NCBI RefSeq assembly: GCF_964030935.1
Contig: NZ_OZ034990.1
Span: forward strand, 62,001-126,000
Reading direction: 5' to 3'
Length of the DNA: 64,000 nt
Source of the DNA: Rickettsiella endosymbiont of Aleochara curtula
Lineage (GTDB): Bacteria > Pseudomonadota > Gammaproteobacteria > Diplorickettsiales > Diplorickettsiaceae
Shown here: piece after piece, positions 26,890 to 36,690 of the stretch
Numbering within the stretch: the first letter of the stretch is position 1
Layout: each line of letters begins with the position of its first letter
Program-made: the position numbers and the translations under genes
Notes under the pieces: generated by a model
Databases searched by the model: none
The model's input: the letters and a program-made list of their open reading frames with translations, nothing else
Told to the model about the DNA's origin: nothing

Positions 26890-27032
26890 TTAATCGTCGG
26901 CGAGCACCGTAGCATTTAAACGTCATGGCGAGCACCATAGCATTTAAACGTCATTGCGAGCGCCGTAGGTGCGCGGCAATCTAGGAATATCAATTGTGGT
27001 GGCGACGCGAATGACTGCGCTCGCCATGACGG
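26890..27032. repeat. Dispersed palindromic repeat cluster, family 1
   Basis: Two GTC.TGGCGAGCACC(G/A)TAGCATTTAAAC units, then a full GTCATTGCGAGCGCCGTAGGTGCGCGGCAATC unit, then GCGCTCGCCATGACGGG. It lies between the convergent dusA and feoC. Confidence 0.8.
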
Positions 27033-27035
27033 GAT

Positions 27036-27272
27036 TTAATAGCTCGCTGGTTCTACCCATTGATATAAAGCGAAAGACTCAGGTGTACACTTAAGACAGC
27101 GTGTCGCGCAGCTCGGAGTTTTAAGACATTTTTTTACACAACCTTTGTGTATTAAAAGTTCTAAGAGGGCTAAGGTTTCTTCTTGCTTGGTGCCAAAGGT
27201 TTGTAAAATTAGTGATAGATTCACTAATTTTTTTTCAGCAATAAATTTTTTTAAAGTGAGTAAGCTAATCAT
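27036..27272 (-). CDS. feoC: FeoC-like ferrous iron transport regulator
   Basis: A 78-residue protein, the same length as E. coli FeoC. The first 55 residues look like a winged helix (ISLLTLKKFIAEKKLVNLSLILQTFG). A cysteine-rich wing follows (CVKKCLKTPSCATRCLKC), which could bind an iron-sulphur cluster or iron. I start it at the ATG at 27272, which overlaps the feoB stop by 8 bp; the frame stays open upstream but only as a shadow of feoB. In the family FeoC modulates FeoB stability or activity. It is the last gene of feoABC. Confidence 0.8.
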   Translation of the reverse strand: MISLLTLKKFIAEKKLVNLSLILQTFGTKQEETLALLELLIHKGCVKKCLKTPSCATRCLKCTPESFALYQWVEPASY

Positions 27273-29556
27273 GACAGTTGTCTCGACTGGATGAAGTAGG
27301 AAGAGGTAATGCAGTGAGTGTAATTGCTTGGGAAGATAAGCCAATACGCGTTACAAACAACGCAGTAGCAACGATGAGATACCAAACCATGGTCGTTAGA
27401 GGATGTTGGCTAAATGTGCCTGTTTGATAAAATAAAGTAGCGACGGCATAGGCAATTCCGGTGCTCCATGCCATAGAAAAATAAGCCCAGCCCCTGCCGA
27501 TTTCACGCTGCATTACCGCCATGGTCGAGATACAGGGAAAATACAATAAAATAAATAATAAATAAGCAAAAGCGCCCAGTTTGCCGGCGAAATAATGCGA
27601 CATCACACCATAAACCCCTTGCGTGACTTCAGGTGCCTCGGCTTTAAGCGCCATGGGATTACTTAGCGTCTTGCCCAACTCACGTAAATTTTTAGGGATA
27701 GATAATACCGCGGTTTTTAATTCGTCGCTTATTGTGGACTGTTCGGCTTGTTCTGTCAGCTGACCGACTTGTGAATATAAAGTATTCAAAGTTCCGACTA
27801 CCACTTCTTTGGCTAATAAACCGGTCGCTAAACCCACTGTGGCTGGCCAATTATCACTTTGTATACCCATCGGCGCAAATATCGGAGTAATACTTTTTCC
27901 AATACTGGATAATACGGAATGTTGATTGGCTTCACCGGTGACGAGTTTGCCATGCATGCTAATCGTATTTAAAAAACCTATTAATATACAAATTGGAATA
28001 ATAAAACGACCCGCTTTAAATAAAAATAATTTCAAACGCTGCCAAGTACTGCGAAAAATAGTGCCCCAATGCGGCCAATGATAGGTCGGTAATTCCAAGA
28101 TCATGGGTGTTGTTTCTGCTTTTAAGCGCGTCGAACGTAATAATAAACCCGTGAGTATGGCTGTTAGTATGCCTATGCCATACAAGGCGAAAATAATTAA
28201 GGCTCCACCTTGTGGAAAAAAAGCGGCGACAAATAAGATGTAGACAGTGAGACGCGCGCCACAGGACATAAAAGGCGCCATCATCACCGTTAAAATACGA
28301 TCCCGCGGTGAGGCAAGTGTGCGTGTCGCCATTACTGTCGGGACATTACAACCAAAACCAACAATTAGTGGAACAAAGGCTTTTCCCGGTAAGCCGATGG
28401 CTCCCATTAGTTTATCGACCACAAATGCAGCGCGCGCCATGTAACCGGAGTCTTCTAATAAGGATAAAAATAAAAACATCGCACCAATGACAGGTATAAA
28501 GCTAATCGTGGTATTAATACCTTTACCTAAACCATTGGCAATTAATGCAATTAGCCAAATGGGTAAATGCCAGTGCGTTAAGACATTGATAGTGCCATGA
28601 ATAAACAATGCGGTGCTGCCGATATCAAAAAAATCTTGAAAAGCGCCACCGACATTAATGGCAAATAAAAAAAGTGAGTACATCACTAACAAGAAAATAG
28701 GAATACCCAACCAACGATTCAAAATAATACGATCGATGCGCGCGGTGAAAGTTATACCCGGTGTGTGTGTGATTAAACTTTGCTTTAAAATGGACTGTAT
28801 CCAAGCATAGCGTGCATCGGCTATCAGTAAATCAACTTCTTCGCCGTGTTGTGTTTTGACTATCTCAATCAGTGATTGTGCAAAGTTAAGTTCTTCTGCT
28901 GTGACAAAGTTGCGCGCAAGTGCATCATCTTCTAATAGTCGACAGGCTAACCAATTTTTAGGGAGTGATTTTGTGGATAATTTTTCTGCGAGTGTTTGTA
29001 CAGCGCTTTTTAATAAGGGCTCAAGAGCATAAGGGAAAGTAGAATGTGTTGGAATAGTGTTGGATAAGGCCTGGCGTAATTCTTGAATGCCCATACCGCG
29101 AGTGGCGGTCAGGGGAATGATCGGGCATTTTAATAATCGGCTCAGCTTCTGAATATTGATATGACTACCGCGGCGTTTAGCAATATCCATCATATTAAGT
29201 GCGATAATAACCGGTATCTGCATTTCCAAGAGTTGTGTCGTCAAATAGAGTTGACGTTCCAGATTGCTGGCATCTAATACATTAATAACGACGTCGGGAC
29301 GATTACTGACCAGATAATTGCAGGCTATGCATTCATCCATGGCACAATTATTAGCGACTACGCTTAAGGAATAAGTGCCAGGAAGATCAACGATTTCATA
29401 ATTTGTTGCACCGACATTAAAATAACCGCTTTTTTGCTCCACGGTCACACCTGCCCAGTTACCGACTTTTTGTCGGCCGCCGGTGAGCGCGTTAAAAATG
29501 ACGGTTTTACCACAATTTGGATTGCCGGCTATGGCAATAATCTTATTTTTTTGCAT
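27265..29556 (-). CDS. feoB: Ferrous iron transporter FeoB
   Basis: A 763-residue inner-membrane Fe(II) importer. The N-terminal G domain has GNPNCGKT (G1), DLPGTYSL (G3) and NMMD (G4). The membrane part shows the two Gate motifs with conserved Cys (PLIVGFGCNVPTVMATRTL and FYFPCISTMAV-like LLYFPCISTMAV). Length is typical of gammaproteobacteria. It is preceded by feoA with a 12-bp gap and overlaps feoC, so the three are one operon. Confidence 0.97.
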   Translation of the reverse strand: MQKNKIIAIAGNPNCGKTVIFNALTGGRQKVGNWAGVTVEQKSGYFNVGATNYEIVDLPGTYSLSVVANNCAMDECIACNYLVSNRPDVVINVLDASNLERQLYLTTQLLEMQIPVIIALNMMDIAKRRGSHINIQKLSRLLKCPIIPLTATRGMGIQELRQALSNTIPTHSTFPYALEPLLKSAVQTLAEKLSTKSLPKNWLACRLLEDDALARNFVTAEELNFAQSLIEIVKTQHGEEVDLLIADARYAWIQSILKQSLITHTPGITFTARIDRIILNRWLGIPIFLLVMYSLFLFAINVGGAFQDFFDIGSTALFIHGTINVLTHWHLPIWLIALIANGLGKGINTTISFIPVIGAMFLFLSLLEDSGYMARAAFVVDKLMGAIGLPGKAFVPLIVGFGCNVPTVMATRTLASPRDRILTVMMAPFMSCGARLTVYILFVAAFFPQGGALIIFALYGIGILTAILTGLLLRSTRLKAETTPMILELPTYHWPHWGTIFRSTWQRLKLFLFKAGRFIIPICILIGFLNTISMHGKLVTGEANQHSVLSSIGKSITPIFAPMGIQSDNWPATVGLATGLLAKEVVVGTLNTLYSQVGQLTEQAEQSTISDELKTAVLSIPKNLRELGKTLSNPMALKAEAPEVTQGVYGVMSHYFAGKLGAFAYLLFILLYFPCISTMAVMQREIGRGWAYFSMAWSTGIAYAVATLFYQTGTFSQHPLTTMVWYLIVATALFVTRIGLSSQAITLTALPLPTSSSRDNCHD

Positions 29557-29568
29557 GAGTTGTTGAGT

Positions 29569-29814
29569 TTAGTTTGAATATTCTACGTAAATATGACAGG
29601 CTTCACTGGAACGTAAACTAAATTGACTACCTAATATTTGTAATTGTAAAGGGTCACCGAGGGGTGCACGACGAATTAAAGTAATAGTGGTTTGTCGGGT
29701 AATGCCTAAATGTTGGAGTAACTTGCGGCATTGAGGTGCAATGTCTGGACTAAAACCCTGTACCGTAGCAGATTGTCCGCATCGCAATTGCGTCAGTGGT
29801 ATAGCGCTTAACAT
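29569..29814 (-). CDS. feoA: Ferrous iron transport protein FeoA
   Basis: An 81-residue SH3-like cytoplasmic protein. Family features are the opening PLTQLRCGQSATVQGF, the central LLQHLGITRQTTITLIRRAPLGDPLQLQI and the end SLRSSEACHIYVE. It is the first gene of feoABC. A Fur-type operator lies directly upstream, so the operon is probably iron-repressed. Confidence 0.93.
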   Translation of the reverse strand: MLSAIPLTQLRCGQSATVQGFSPDIAPQCRKLLQHLGITRQTTITLIRRAPLGDPLQLQILGSQFSLRSSEACHIYVEYSN

Positions 29815-29821
29815 AAATGTT

Positions 29822-29840
29822 TTAAATGAGAATCATTACT
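29822..29840. promoter_or_regulatory. Putative Fur box of feoABC
   Basis: TTAAATGAGAATCATTACT matches the 19-bp Fur consensus at 13 positions, including the central A-T-C-A-T-T. It lies 8 bp upstream of the feoA start. Confidence 0.75.
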
Positions 29841-29917
29841 ATTTATGATAGAGGTTTTTTAGTGACGAAGCAAGCCTTAGTGGAGGATAAAATAAAATTA
29901 TTCGGCGAGTATTTTTT

Positions 29918-31399
29918 ATGCAGTTAAGTCAATTATTAATGGGTTTGGACGTTCCGGTAACGACGGACGCGGTCATTAAAGGACTTTCCCAAGATAGCCG
30001 TCAACTGCAAGCGGGAGATTTATTCTTTGCTTATCCAGGATTGGGTAGTGATGGACGTCACTTCATACCGGAGGCGATAAGCAAAGGAGCGGCGGCTATT
30101 TTATTTGAACCGGATGTGGAGAGTTCTATTGATCTCACTACAACACCTATCCCACTATTACCTATTCGTCATTTAACGGCACAATTAGGACCGATTGCGG
30201 CGCGATTTTATGATTATCCAAGTCGTTATATGCCGGTGGTAGGTATTACCGGCACGAATGGTAAAACTTCCTGTACGCATTTTTTAGCGGATAGTTTGCA
30301 GCAATTACAAAAACCTTGTGGTGTCATTGGCACCTTAGGTAATGGTTTTTATGGCGACTTAAAGCCAGGTCAATTAACGACACCCGATGCTATAGAGTTA
30401 CAACAATTACTGGCAGGTTTTCGGGATCGGCAAGCACAAGCAGTGGTGATGGAGGTGTCTTCACATCGTTTAGCCCAACAGCGTTTAAATGGAACGGAAT
30501 TTTCTGTTGCAGCATTTACTAATTTGACGCGCGATCATCTGGATTACCATGGCAGCATGGAGGCTTATGCGCAGGCTAAACGTTCTTTTTTCGATTTAAC
30601 CGGCGTGCAGCAAGCGATATTAAATGCGGATGATGCTTATGCGCAACAATGGTTAACTGAACTTGCCGAACAATTACCGGTGTATGCTTATTCTTTACAT
30701 AAACCCAAAGTGGCCTGGTCACATATTCCGCATGTCACCGTAAAAAAATTCAATTTTAATCGACAAGGTTTGCAGGCAGAGATCGATACGCCTTGGGGCG
30801 AAGTGTTTATCGAAAATCCATTTTTAATGGGAAAGTTTAATTTAAGTAATTTGCTGTTGGTATTGACGCTGTTGAAAAGTTTACATTTTTCTTTAGCAGA
30901 AATTTCACAAGTGATATCTAAATTAAAGGGCGTAAAAGGACGCATGCAAGCGTTGCATGTCGCAGGAAAGCCTTTAGTGGTTGTCGACTATGCGCACACA
31001 CCGGATGCCTTGCAGCAAGTACTGCGTGCTTTACGCCCCCATTGCCAAGGCGAGTTGTATTGTGTATTTGGTTGTGGGGGCGACAGAGACCAAGGAAAAC
31101 GGCCAATAATGGCCAAGATTGTCGAGCAGGAAGCCGATCGTATCATATTAACCAATGATAATCCGCGCTATGAAGATCCATTGCAAATTTTACAGGATAT
31201 TCAACACGGTTTCACCGGTAAAAAAGCCGTATATCGTGAACCGGATAGACAGCGTGCGATTGCCTACGCCTTAGCGACTGCTCAGCCGTCTGATGTAATT
31301 TTAGTGGCGGGTAAAGGACACGAAGCCTATCAATTGATTAAAGGTGTCAAGTATCCTTTCGATGATGCTAGCGAAGTGCAACGTTTATTAAACCAGTAA
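29918..31399 (+). CDS. murE: UDP-MurNAc-L-Ala-D-Glu:meso-diaminopimelate ligase MurE
   Basis: A 493-residue cytoplasmic Mur ligase of peptidoglycan synthesis. ATP-binding GTNGKTS is at residues 112-118, EVSSHRLAQQR is in the central domain, and DNPRYEDP starts near residue 414. The DNPR motif is the known determinant for meso-diaminopimelate rather than lysine. The ATG at 29918 has a weak site but fits the family N-terminus. murF and mraY follow in the usual order of the dcw cluster, although ftsI does not precede it here. Confidence 0.96.
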   Translation: MQLSQLLMGLDVPVTTDAVIKGLSQDSRQLQAGDLFFAYPGLGSDGRHFIPEAISKGAAAILFEPDVESSIDLTTTPIPLLPIRHLTAQLGPIAARFYDYPSRYMPVVGITGTNGKTSCTHFLADSLQQLQKPCGVIGTLGNGFYGDLKPGQLTTPDAIELQQLLAGFRDRQAQAVVMEVSSHRLAQQRLNGTEFSVAAFTNLTRDHLDYHGSMEAYAQAKRSFFDLTGVQQAILNADDAYAQQWLTELAEQLPVYAYSLHKPKVAWSHIPHVTVKKFNFNRQGLQAEIDTPWGEVFIENPFLMGKFNLSNLLLVLTLLKSLHFSLAEISQVISKLKGVKGRMQALHVAGKPLVVVDYAHTPDALQQVLRALRPHCQGELYCVFGCGGDRDQGKRPIMAKIVEQEADRIILTNDNPRYEDPLQILQDIQHGFTGKKAVYREPDRQRAIAYALATAQPSDVILVAGKGHEAYQLIKGVKYPFDDASEVQRLLNQ

Positions 31400-31485
31400 A
31401 TTCAATTCAAATTACAATTCTAAGTAAAGCTTATTTATCAGTGCAATATTAATAGCTATCGATTACTATATATTTATCTTTTTTT

Positions 31486-32835
31486 ATGGCCAATCTAGTG
31501 AAATTATCAACACTCGCTAGCATACTTAATGGTAAATGCTTAGGTCCAGATGTGAATTATACCGGACTGAGTATTGATACGCGTAGCGTAAAACCACATG
31601 AGCTTTTTATTGCAATTCGCGGTGAGAAATTTGATGGACATCATTTTATCGAGCTTGCCAAGCAGCGCGGTGCAGCAGCTGCCGTAGTTGACCATGCTAT
31701 TGATACTGATTTGCCTTTAGTACTCGTGCAGGACACACGAAAGGCCTTAGGCGAATGGGCCAAACACCACCGCAGTCAATTTTCTATTCCTATCATCGCC
31801 TTAACCGGTAGCTCTGGCAAAACCACAACCAAGGAAATGATCCGATCTATTTTGGCCGAAGCGGGTCCTGTGCTAACTAATTTTAAGAATTTCAATAATG
31901 ATGTTGGCTTACCTTTAACATTACTGAATTTAAATACGCAGCACCGTTATGCTGTGATCGAAATGGGTGCTAATCACGCCGGAGAAATTGAATATTTAAC
32001 GCAACTCACGCAACCGAATGTTGCGATGATTACCAATATTGGGCCGGCGCACTTGCAAGGGTTTGGGTCCATGTCTGGTGTTGCAGAGGCTAAGGCTGAG
32101 ATTTTTTCTGGTTTAGTCAAAAACGGCGTGGCAATCATTAATGCCGATGATAAGTTTGCTGATACATTACAAAAAAAATCGGCTAATTTCCGCATTGTGC
32201 GTTTTGGTTTATCCGATACGGCTGATTTTTCTGCAACGAATATGCAAATGGATGCGGATGGAAAAACGAGCTTTTTGTTACATGCGCCTAATGCTAAGGA
32301 AATGATGGTGAGTTTAAGTTTGCCTGGGCAACATCATGTATTGAATGCGCTAGCGGCGGCAGCGGCGTCCAGTCAAGTAGGCATAGAATTATCCCATATT
32401 AAATCCGGTTTAGAAAAAATGCAGCCGGTGCCGGGAAGAGTCATAGTGAGCAAAACAAAAACAGGTGCGACATTAATAGATGATAGTTATAATGCCAATC
32501 CAAGTTCAGTCGCAGTGGCCTTAAAATTATTGGCGCATTATGCTGGGCAACGAATTTTTGTTATGGGTGATATGGGAGAGTTAGGTCAAAATGCCGAAGA
32601 CTATCATCGTCAAATGGGACAATTAGCCAAAGAATTAAATATCGATGCTGTTTTTACTTACGGTGATTTAAGTATAGAAACAGCCCGAGCATTTGGCGCT
32701 AACGCAGAGCATTATTCTAATCATCAAGCATTAATTTTGGCGCTGAAACCGCACTTGCAAAAGAATGTGACCATTTTAATTAAAGGTTCACGCAGTGCGC
32801 AAATGGAAAAAGTAGCCGCTGCGTTAACGGATTAA
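31486..32835 (+). CDS. murF: UDP-MurNAc-tripeptide:D-Ala-D-Ala ligase MurF
   Basis: A 449-residue Mur ligase that adds D-Ala-D-Ala. ATP-binding GSSGKTTTKEM begins at residue 108, followed by FKNFNNDVGLPLTLL, which is typical of MurF, EMGANHAGEIEYL, and DDSYNANPSSV in the C-terminal domain. It starts 86 bp after murE. A family 1 repeat separates it from mraY. Confidence 0.96.
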   Translation: MANLVKLSTLASILNGKCLGPDVNYTGLSIDTRSVKPHELFIAIRGEKFDGHHFIELAKQRGAAAAVVDHAIDTDLPLVLVQDTRKALGEWAKHHRSQFSIPIIALTGSSGKTTTKEMIRSILAEAGPVLTNFKNFNNDVGLPLTLLNLNTQHRYAVIEMGANHAGEIEYLTQLTQPNVAMITNIGPAHLQGFGSMSGVAEAKAEIFSGLVKNGVAIINADDKFADTLQKKSANFRIVRFGLSDTADFSATNMQMDADGKTSFLLHAPNAKEMMVSLSLPGQHHVLNALAAAAASSQVGIELSHIKSGLEKMQPVPGRVIVSKTKTGATLIDDSYNANPSSVAVALKLLAHYAGQRIFVMGDMGELGQNAEDYHRQMGQLAKELNIDAVFTYGDLSIETARAFGANAEHYSNHQALILALKPHLQKNVTILIKGSRSAQMEKVAAALTD

Positions 32836-32845
32836 GCATTTTTTA

Positions 32846-32980
32846 TCATTGCGAGCGCGTAAACTTTAATCGTCTATTGACGAACACGTAAAATATTAAT
32901 CGTCATTGCGAGCACCGTAGGTGCATGGCAATCCATGGATTGTCATTGCCCCGCTGGCGTATCGGCCTCGCCTGACGGAC
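32846..32980. repeat. Dispersed palindromic repeat, family 1, between murF and mraY
   Basis: Contains TCATTGCGAGCGCGTAAAC, then a full GTCATTGCGAGCACCGTAGGTGCATGGCAATCCATG, then GGCCTCGCCTGACGGAC. It lies inside an otherwise conserved cell-wall gene order. Confidence 0.8.
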
Positions 32981-33008
32981 TCATTAATTTTAATTGGGAA
33001 CGAAACAC

Positions 33009-34091
33009 ATGTTGTTATGGTTAACTGCCTTTCTATCAAATTATTATCGCGCTTTTCATGTCTTTCAATATTTAACGTTAAGAGCGATTTTAGCTTCTCT
33101 CACTGCATTTCTTATCTCACTTTTATTAGCACCTAAGATGATACGTACGTTAAGTCATCGACAAATTGGCCAATCTATACGTACTGACGGACCACAAGCG
33201 CACTTAAGCAAAGCCGGGACGCCGACCATGGGCGGTGCCTTGATTTTAATCGCTATAGTGATGACAACTTTACTGTGGGCTAATCTTAACAATCATCTGA
33301 TTTGGATAGTGCTGTTAGGTATAGTAGGATTTGGTTTGATAGGATTTGCCGATGATTATCTAAAACTGATGCTAAAAAATAGTCGCGGACTTATCCCACG
33401 TTGGAAATATTTATGGCAATCCATATTAGGCTTAAGCATTGGCATACTGCTTTATATGAATGCAGAGTTACCGGTAGAAACCCAATTAGTGGTGCCTTTT
33501 TTTAAGAATCTCTTGATTCCTTTAGGTATATTTTATATTCCCTGGGTTTACTTTGTCATCGTGGGTAGCAGTAATGCCGTAAACCTAACCGATGGTTTAG
33601 ATGGTTTAGCGATTATGCCGACCGTATTAGTGGGAAGTGGTTTAGGCATTTTTGCTTATCTCACTGGAAATATTACCTACGCCAAGTACTTAGCGATCCC
33701 TTTTGTTCCTGGTGCCGGCGAAATGGTGGTCATTTGTGGCGCTATAGTCGGCGCGGGTCTAGGTTTTTTATGGTTTAATACCTATCCTGCCCAAGTATTT
33801 ATGGGTGATGTCGGTGCCTTAGGCTTGGGCGCGGCATTAGGCTGTATTGCCGTCGTGGTAAGACAAGAGTTTGTATTACTCATTATGGGTGGTGTTTTTG
33901 CGCTGGAAACTATTTCGGTGATCCTGCAAGTCGCATCTTTTAAGTTAACTGGGAAAAGAATTTTTCGTATGGCCCCCATACACCATCACTTTGAGTTAAA
34001 AGGTTGGCCAGAACCGAGAATTATTGTAAGGTTTTGGATTATTACCTTTATATTGGTGTTATTTGGTTTAGCCACTTTGAAATTACGTTGA
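33009..34091 (+). CDS. mraY: Phospho-MurNAc-pentapeptide translocase MraY
   Basis: A 360-residue integral membrane enzyme that makes lipid I from UDP-MurNAc-pentapeptide and undecaprenyl phosphate; exactly the E. coli length. Conserved motifs: [37 protein letters not shown] and the HHHFELKGW loop. About ten membrane helices are expected. I start at the ATG at 33009 (MLLWLTAFL), which matches the family N-terminus; a start 15 bases earlier lacks support. Confidence 0.96.
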   Translation: MLLWLTAFLSNYYRAFHVFQYLTLRAILASLTAFLISLLLAPKMIRTLSHRQIGQSIRTDGPQAHLSKAGTPTMGGALILIAIVMTTLLWANLNNHLIWIVLLGIVGFGLIGFADDYLKLMLKNSRGLIPRWKYLWQSILGLSIGILLYMNAELPVETQLVVPFFKNLLIPLGIFYIPWVYFVIVGSSNAVNLTDGLDGLAIMPTVLVGSGLGIFAYLTGNITYAKYLAIPFVPGAGEMVVICGAIVGAGLGFLWFNTYPAQVFMGDVGALGLGAALGCIAVVVRQEFVLLIMGGVFALETISVILQVASFKLTGKRIFRMAPIHHHFELKGWPEPRIIVRFWIITFILVLFGLATLKLR

Positions 34092-34134
34092 TGTACGCTT
34101 CGCCCTTGAATAGGGTCGTTGATCGCATAATTTT

Positions 34135-34180
34135 TTTCGCGGCAATGGTCAAAAATCTGCTGTGAGTAAATATCCCTTAA
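34135..34180 (-). repeat. Dispersed repeat, family 2 (degenerate copy)
   Basis: The reverse complement reads ATTTACTCACAGCAGATTTTTGACCATTGCCGCGA, related to 16430-16487 and 54955-55000. A TTCAAGGGCGAAGCGTAC end lies at 34093-34112. Confidence 0.5.
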
Positions 34181-34195
34181 TTATTTTAATGTGTC

Positions 34196-34840
34196 ATGCA
34201 AAACAAAGAAAAAAAAAATGTTGAACGCAGTTTGGCTTTGGCCGGTGTTTTTCAATCGGCTGCTTTAGTTCGCGATCTTGCTAGGACGGGGAAGACTGAA
34301 CAGCTGGCATTTGATACCAGTATCCAAAGCATCTACACGCTAGATGTTAGCACGGTGGAGCAAGTTTATGGTGGTACGATTAGCGGTTTACGTTTAGGTT
34401 TGCAGGAGTTAGTTAATTTGCTCGCTTACACTAAAATTAAACAGGATCGCGAATTAACCCGGTATTTAATTGGTTTAATGCATCTCGAAAGAAAACTTGT
34501 TCACTCTCCCGAAACCAAAAGAAATTTAACTCGACGCATTAAACATGCTATTGCTCAAGCTAACTATTTTGCCTCTTCACCTCAGCTTATTATTGATAGT
34601 TTAGCGGATATCTATGTCACCACGTTAGGTGCATTACCTTTTCGTTTGCATGTCATTGGACAAGGCAAATATTTAGCGCATGCCGAAACCGTCAGCAAAA
34701 TTCGTGCCGCTTTATTAGCCGGCGTACGCTCGGCGGTATTATGGCGTCAATTGGGTGGTTCGCGCTGGCAGCTTTTTCTCAAGCGTCATAGCTTAATAGG
34801 TGCTGCTAGAAAATTACTCATCAACTTTAATTCTAAATAA
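34196..34840 (+). CDS. hflD: High frequency lysogenization protein HflD homologue
   Basis: A 214-residue, mostly helical protein of the HflD family: RSLALAGVFQSAALV at the N-terminus, YGGTISGLRLGLQ, the central LMHLERKL and C-terminal IRAALLAGVRSAVLWRQLGGSRWQLF. In E. coli HflD is membrane-associated and affects lambda lysogenisation by binding CII; the normal cellular role is unclear. It usually lies beside mnmA, which is not in this window. Confidence 0.9.
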   Translation: MQNKEKKNVERSLALAGVFQSAALVRDLARTGKTEQLAFDTSIQSIYTLDVSTVEQVYGGTISGLRLGLQELVNLLAYTKIKQDRELTRYLIGLMHLERKLVHSPETKRNLTRRIKHAIAQANYFASSPQLIIDSLADIYVTTLGALPFRLHVIGQGKYLAHAETVSKIRAALLAGVRSAVLWRQLGGSRWQLFLKRHSLIGAARKLLINFNSK

Positions 34841-34959
34841 CCTATCATCCGATTTCTAAGTAGAGTATTATCAAAAATGATATTTATGTTATAATTTATT
34901 TAAATGAGTTAACAATATAAATCTGTATTAAACGGTCCTTAATAATTATTAAAATAATA

Positions 34960-35181
34960 ATGGCTACCGCAAAAGCTTTCCTGAAAAACAACTTAGAAAA
35001 TACTGACTCGACCCCTGAGTTTGCAAGCATTTTGGTTGCGTTTACTCATTCCATGCTGAGTGCTATTTCTAATCTTTTAAAGCCGTATTGGTTTAAAGCT
35101 ATTCGCTTTCTATTAATTTTTACCTTAGGTCTGTTCGTCGATTTATCAAAAAATACAGTATTTTTATTAAAACAAATTTGA
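34960..35181 (+). CDS. Possible small membrane protein
   Basis: A 73-residue frame with one or two hydrophobic segments in its second half (SMLSAISNLL and AIRFLLIFTLGLFVDL). No ribosome site is visible and no family is recognised. It may be real, or the start of a larger gene that has decayed, because the 300 bp behind it are AT-rich and non-coding. Confidence 0.35.
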   Translation: MATAKAFLKNNLENTDSTPEFASILVAFTHSMLSAISNLLKPYWFKAIRFLLIFTLGLFVDLSKNTVFLLKQI

Positions 35182-35495
35182 GAAGATAAATGTTTGGAAT
35201 GTAAAAAAAATAAAGGAATTCTAGGCGAGTGAATCTGGATACAAGAAAAAAACCGCTGGAAAAATTGATTTACTGATTAATTTAATTATTTTTTTCTACA
35301 GACTAACGAAAAGCCTGCTGAGAATATTTTTAAAGTGATACAAGATTAAATTTCCATTAATCAGCAAAATTATGAAAAAATAATGTTACAATTTCAACAT
35401 TTTTATAATGATAACCAAGCAGCTTTAAAAATTAAAAAATTCACTAGTATAAAAAGATAATTGATTGACTCTACCAATATGAGGGATGATGATTT
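35182..35495. other. 314-bp gene-free AT-rich region
   Basis: I find no gene, repeat copy or terminator here. It may hold the decayed continuation of the frame at 34960-35181 and the promoter of the following dehydrogenase-like gene. Confidence 0.5.
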
Positions 35496-36626
35496 ATGAA
35501 ACCTGATGAAGATAATAAAGTTTTAATCTTAGGTGCTACTGGAAATTTTGGTAGGAAAATAGCAAAAGGATTAGTTAAAAAAAATGTTGCTATTATTATT
35601 AGTGGTCGCCATGAAGAACCCTTATTGGCTTTAAAAAAACAACTTTCTAAAGTGGCTGTCGACACCTGTATTGATATACTGTGTTTTGATTTTAAAAAGA
35701 GATTATCCCAAGAGTTATTACGGCTTAGGCCACCATTGGTTATCAATGCCTCGGGTCCTTTTCAAACCGCGGATTTTACCACAGCAATTAATTGTATCCT
35801 TTTAGGCATAAATTATATTGATCTAGCGGATGCCCGTGAATATGTGAATGATTTTTCAATTTTAGATGAACAAGCGAACAAGAGAAATTGTATCGCTATT
35901 ACCGGTGCTAGCACTTTACCTTGTTTGTCATCAGCAGTTTTAGACTATTATAAAGATGAGTTTAAGATAATAGATTCTTTAGTCTATGGAATTACGCTTG
36001 GCCAAAAAACCGAAAGAGGATTGGCTACCTTCAAAGGCATCCTAAGTTATGTTGGGCGCCGTTTACAAGATTTTCCTGGCATACCCAAAAAAGTGTATGG
36101 ATGGCAAGATTTATATCGACAAGAGTATCCTCTGTTAGGAAAACGTTGGATGGCAAACTGTGATGTTCCAGATTTAGAGTTATTACCAGGCTTTTTTCCT
36201 ATTAAATCGATCCGATTTTCTGCGGGAATAGAAAGTAGTATGTCACATCTGGGTTTATGGTTTTTATCTTGGTTAATCCGACTAAAGTTTCCGATTAAAT
36301 TAGCAAACCATGCCGAAACCTTGCTAAAATTCAGTCATTATTTTGATTCGTTTGGCACTGATGCAGGTGGTATGCATATGCTCATGTCGGGTACCGATCA
36401 TAAGGGAAATCATAAGGATATTAAATGGTTTATGATAGCCAAAAGTGGTGATGGCCCTTATATCCCCACCATTCCAGCCATTCTTTTAGCAAAAAGAATA
36501 TTACAAGAGGAAATCGTTGAAACTGGGGCAATCACTGCTATGAATTTAATTTCACTGGAAAGTTATTTGGCCGAGTTAAAAAAATTGGATATACACATCT
36601 TTTCAGAAGTCAGTAAAAAATTTTGA
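35496..36626 (+). CDS. Saccharopine dehydrogenase-like NAD(P)-binding protein
   Basis: A 376-residue protein with an N-terminal Rossmann fold (VLILGATGNFGRKIAKGL, a GxxGxxG motif). It continues with the saccharopine-dehydrogenase-like pattern: VINASGPFQ near residue 87, then GINYIDLADAREYV and AITGASTLPCLSSAVLDYY. The C-terminal half is specific to the trans-acting enoyl reductase-like group and lacks clear catalytic residues. The substrate is unknown. It stands alone between an AT-rich gap and a convergent gene. Confidence 0.75.
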   Translation: MKPDEDNKVLILGATGNFGRKIAKGLVKKNVAIIISGRHEEPLLALKKQLSKVAVDTCIDILCFDFKKRLSQELLRLRPPLVINASGPFQTADFTTAINCILLGINYIDLADAREYVNDFSILDEQANKRNCIAITGASTLPCLSSAVLDYYKDEFKIIDSLVYGITLGQKTERGLATFKGILSYVGRRLQDFPGIPKKVYGWQDLYRQEYPLLGKRWMANCDVPDLELLPGFFPIKSIRFSAGIESSMSHLGLWFLSWLIRLKFPIKLANHAETLLKFSHYFDSFGTDAGGMHMLMSGTDHKGNHKDIKWFMIAKSGDGPYIPTIPAILLAKRILQEEIVETGAITAMNLISLESYLAELKKLDIHIFSEVSKKF

Positions 36627-36690
36627 TAACTCTTCGCCCTCGAATTTTTGCCTGTGTTGTCGCTTAATTCGCAATCCTCTAAATAAGCCT
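36626..36690 (-). repeat. Dispersed repeat, family 2 (degenerate copy)
   Basis: The reverse complement reads GAGGATTGCGAATTAAGCGACAACACAGGC, then AAAAATTCGAGGGCGAAGAG. This parallels the ACATGAGGATTGCG...GCAACGCAGACAAAAACT...GCGAAGAG core at 55023-55080. Confidence 0.6.
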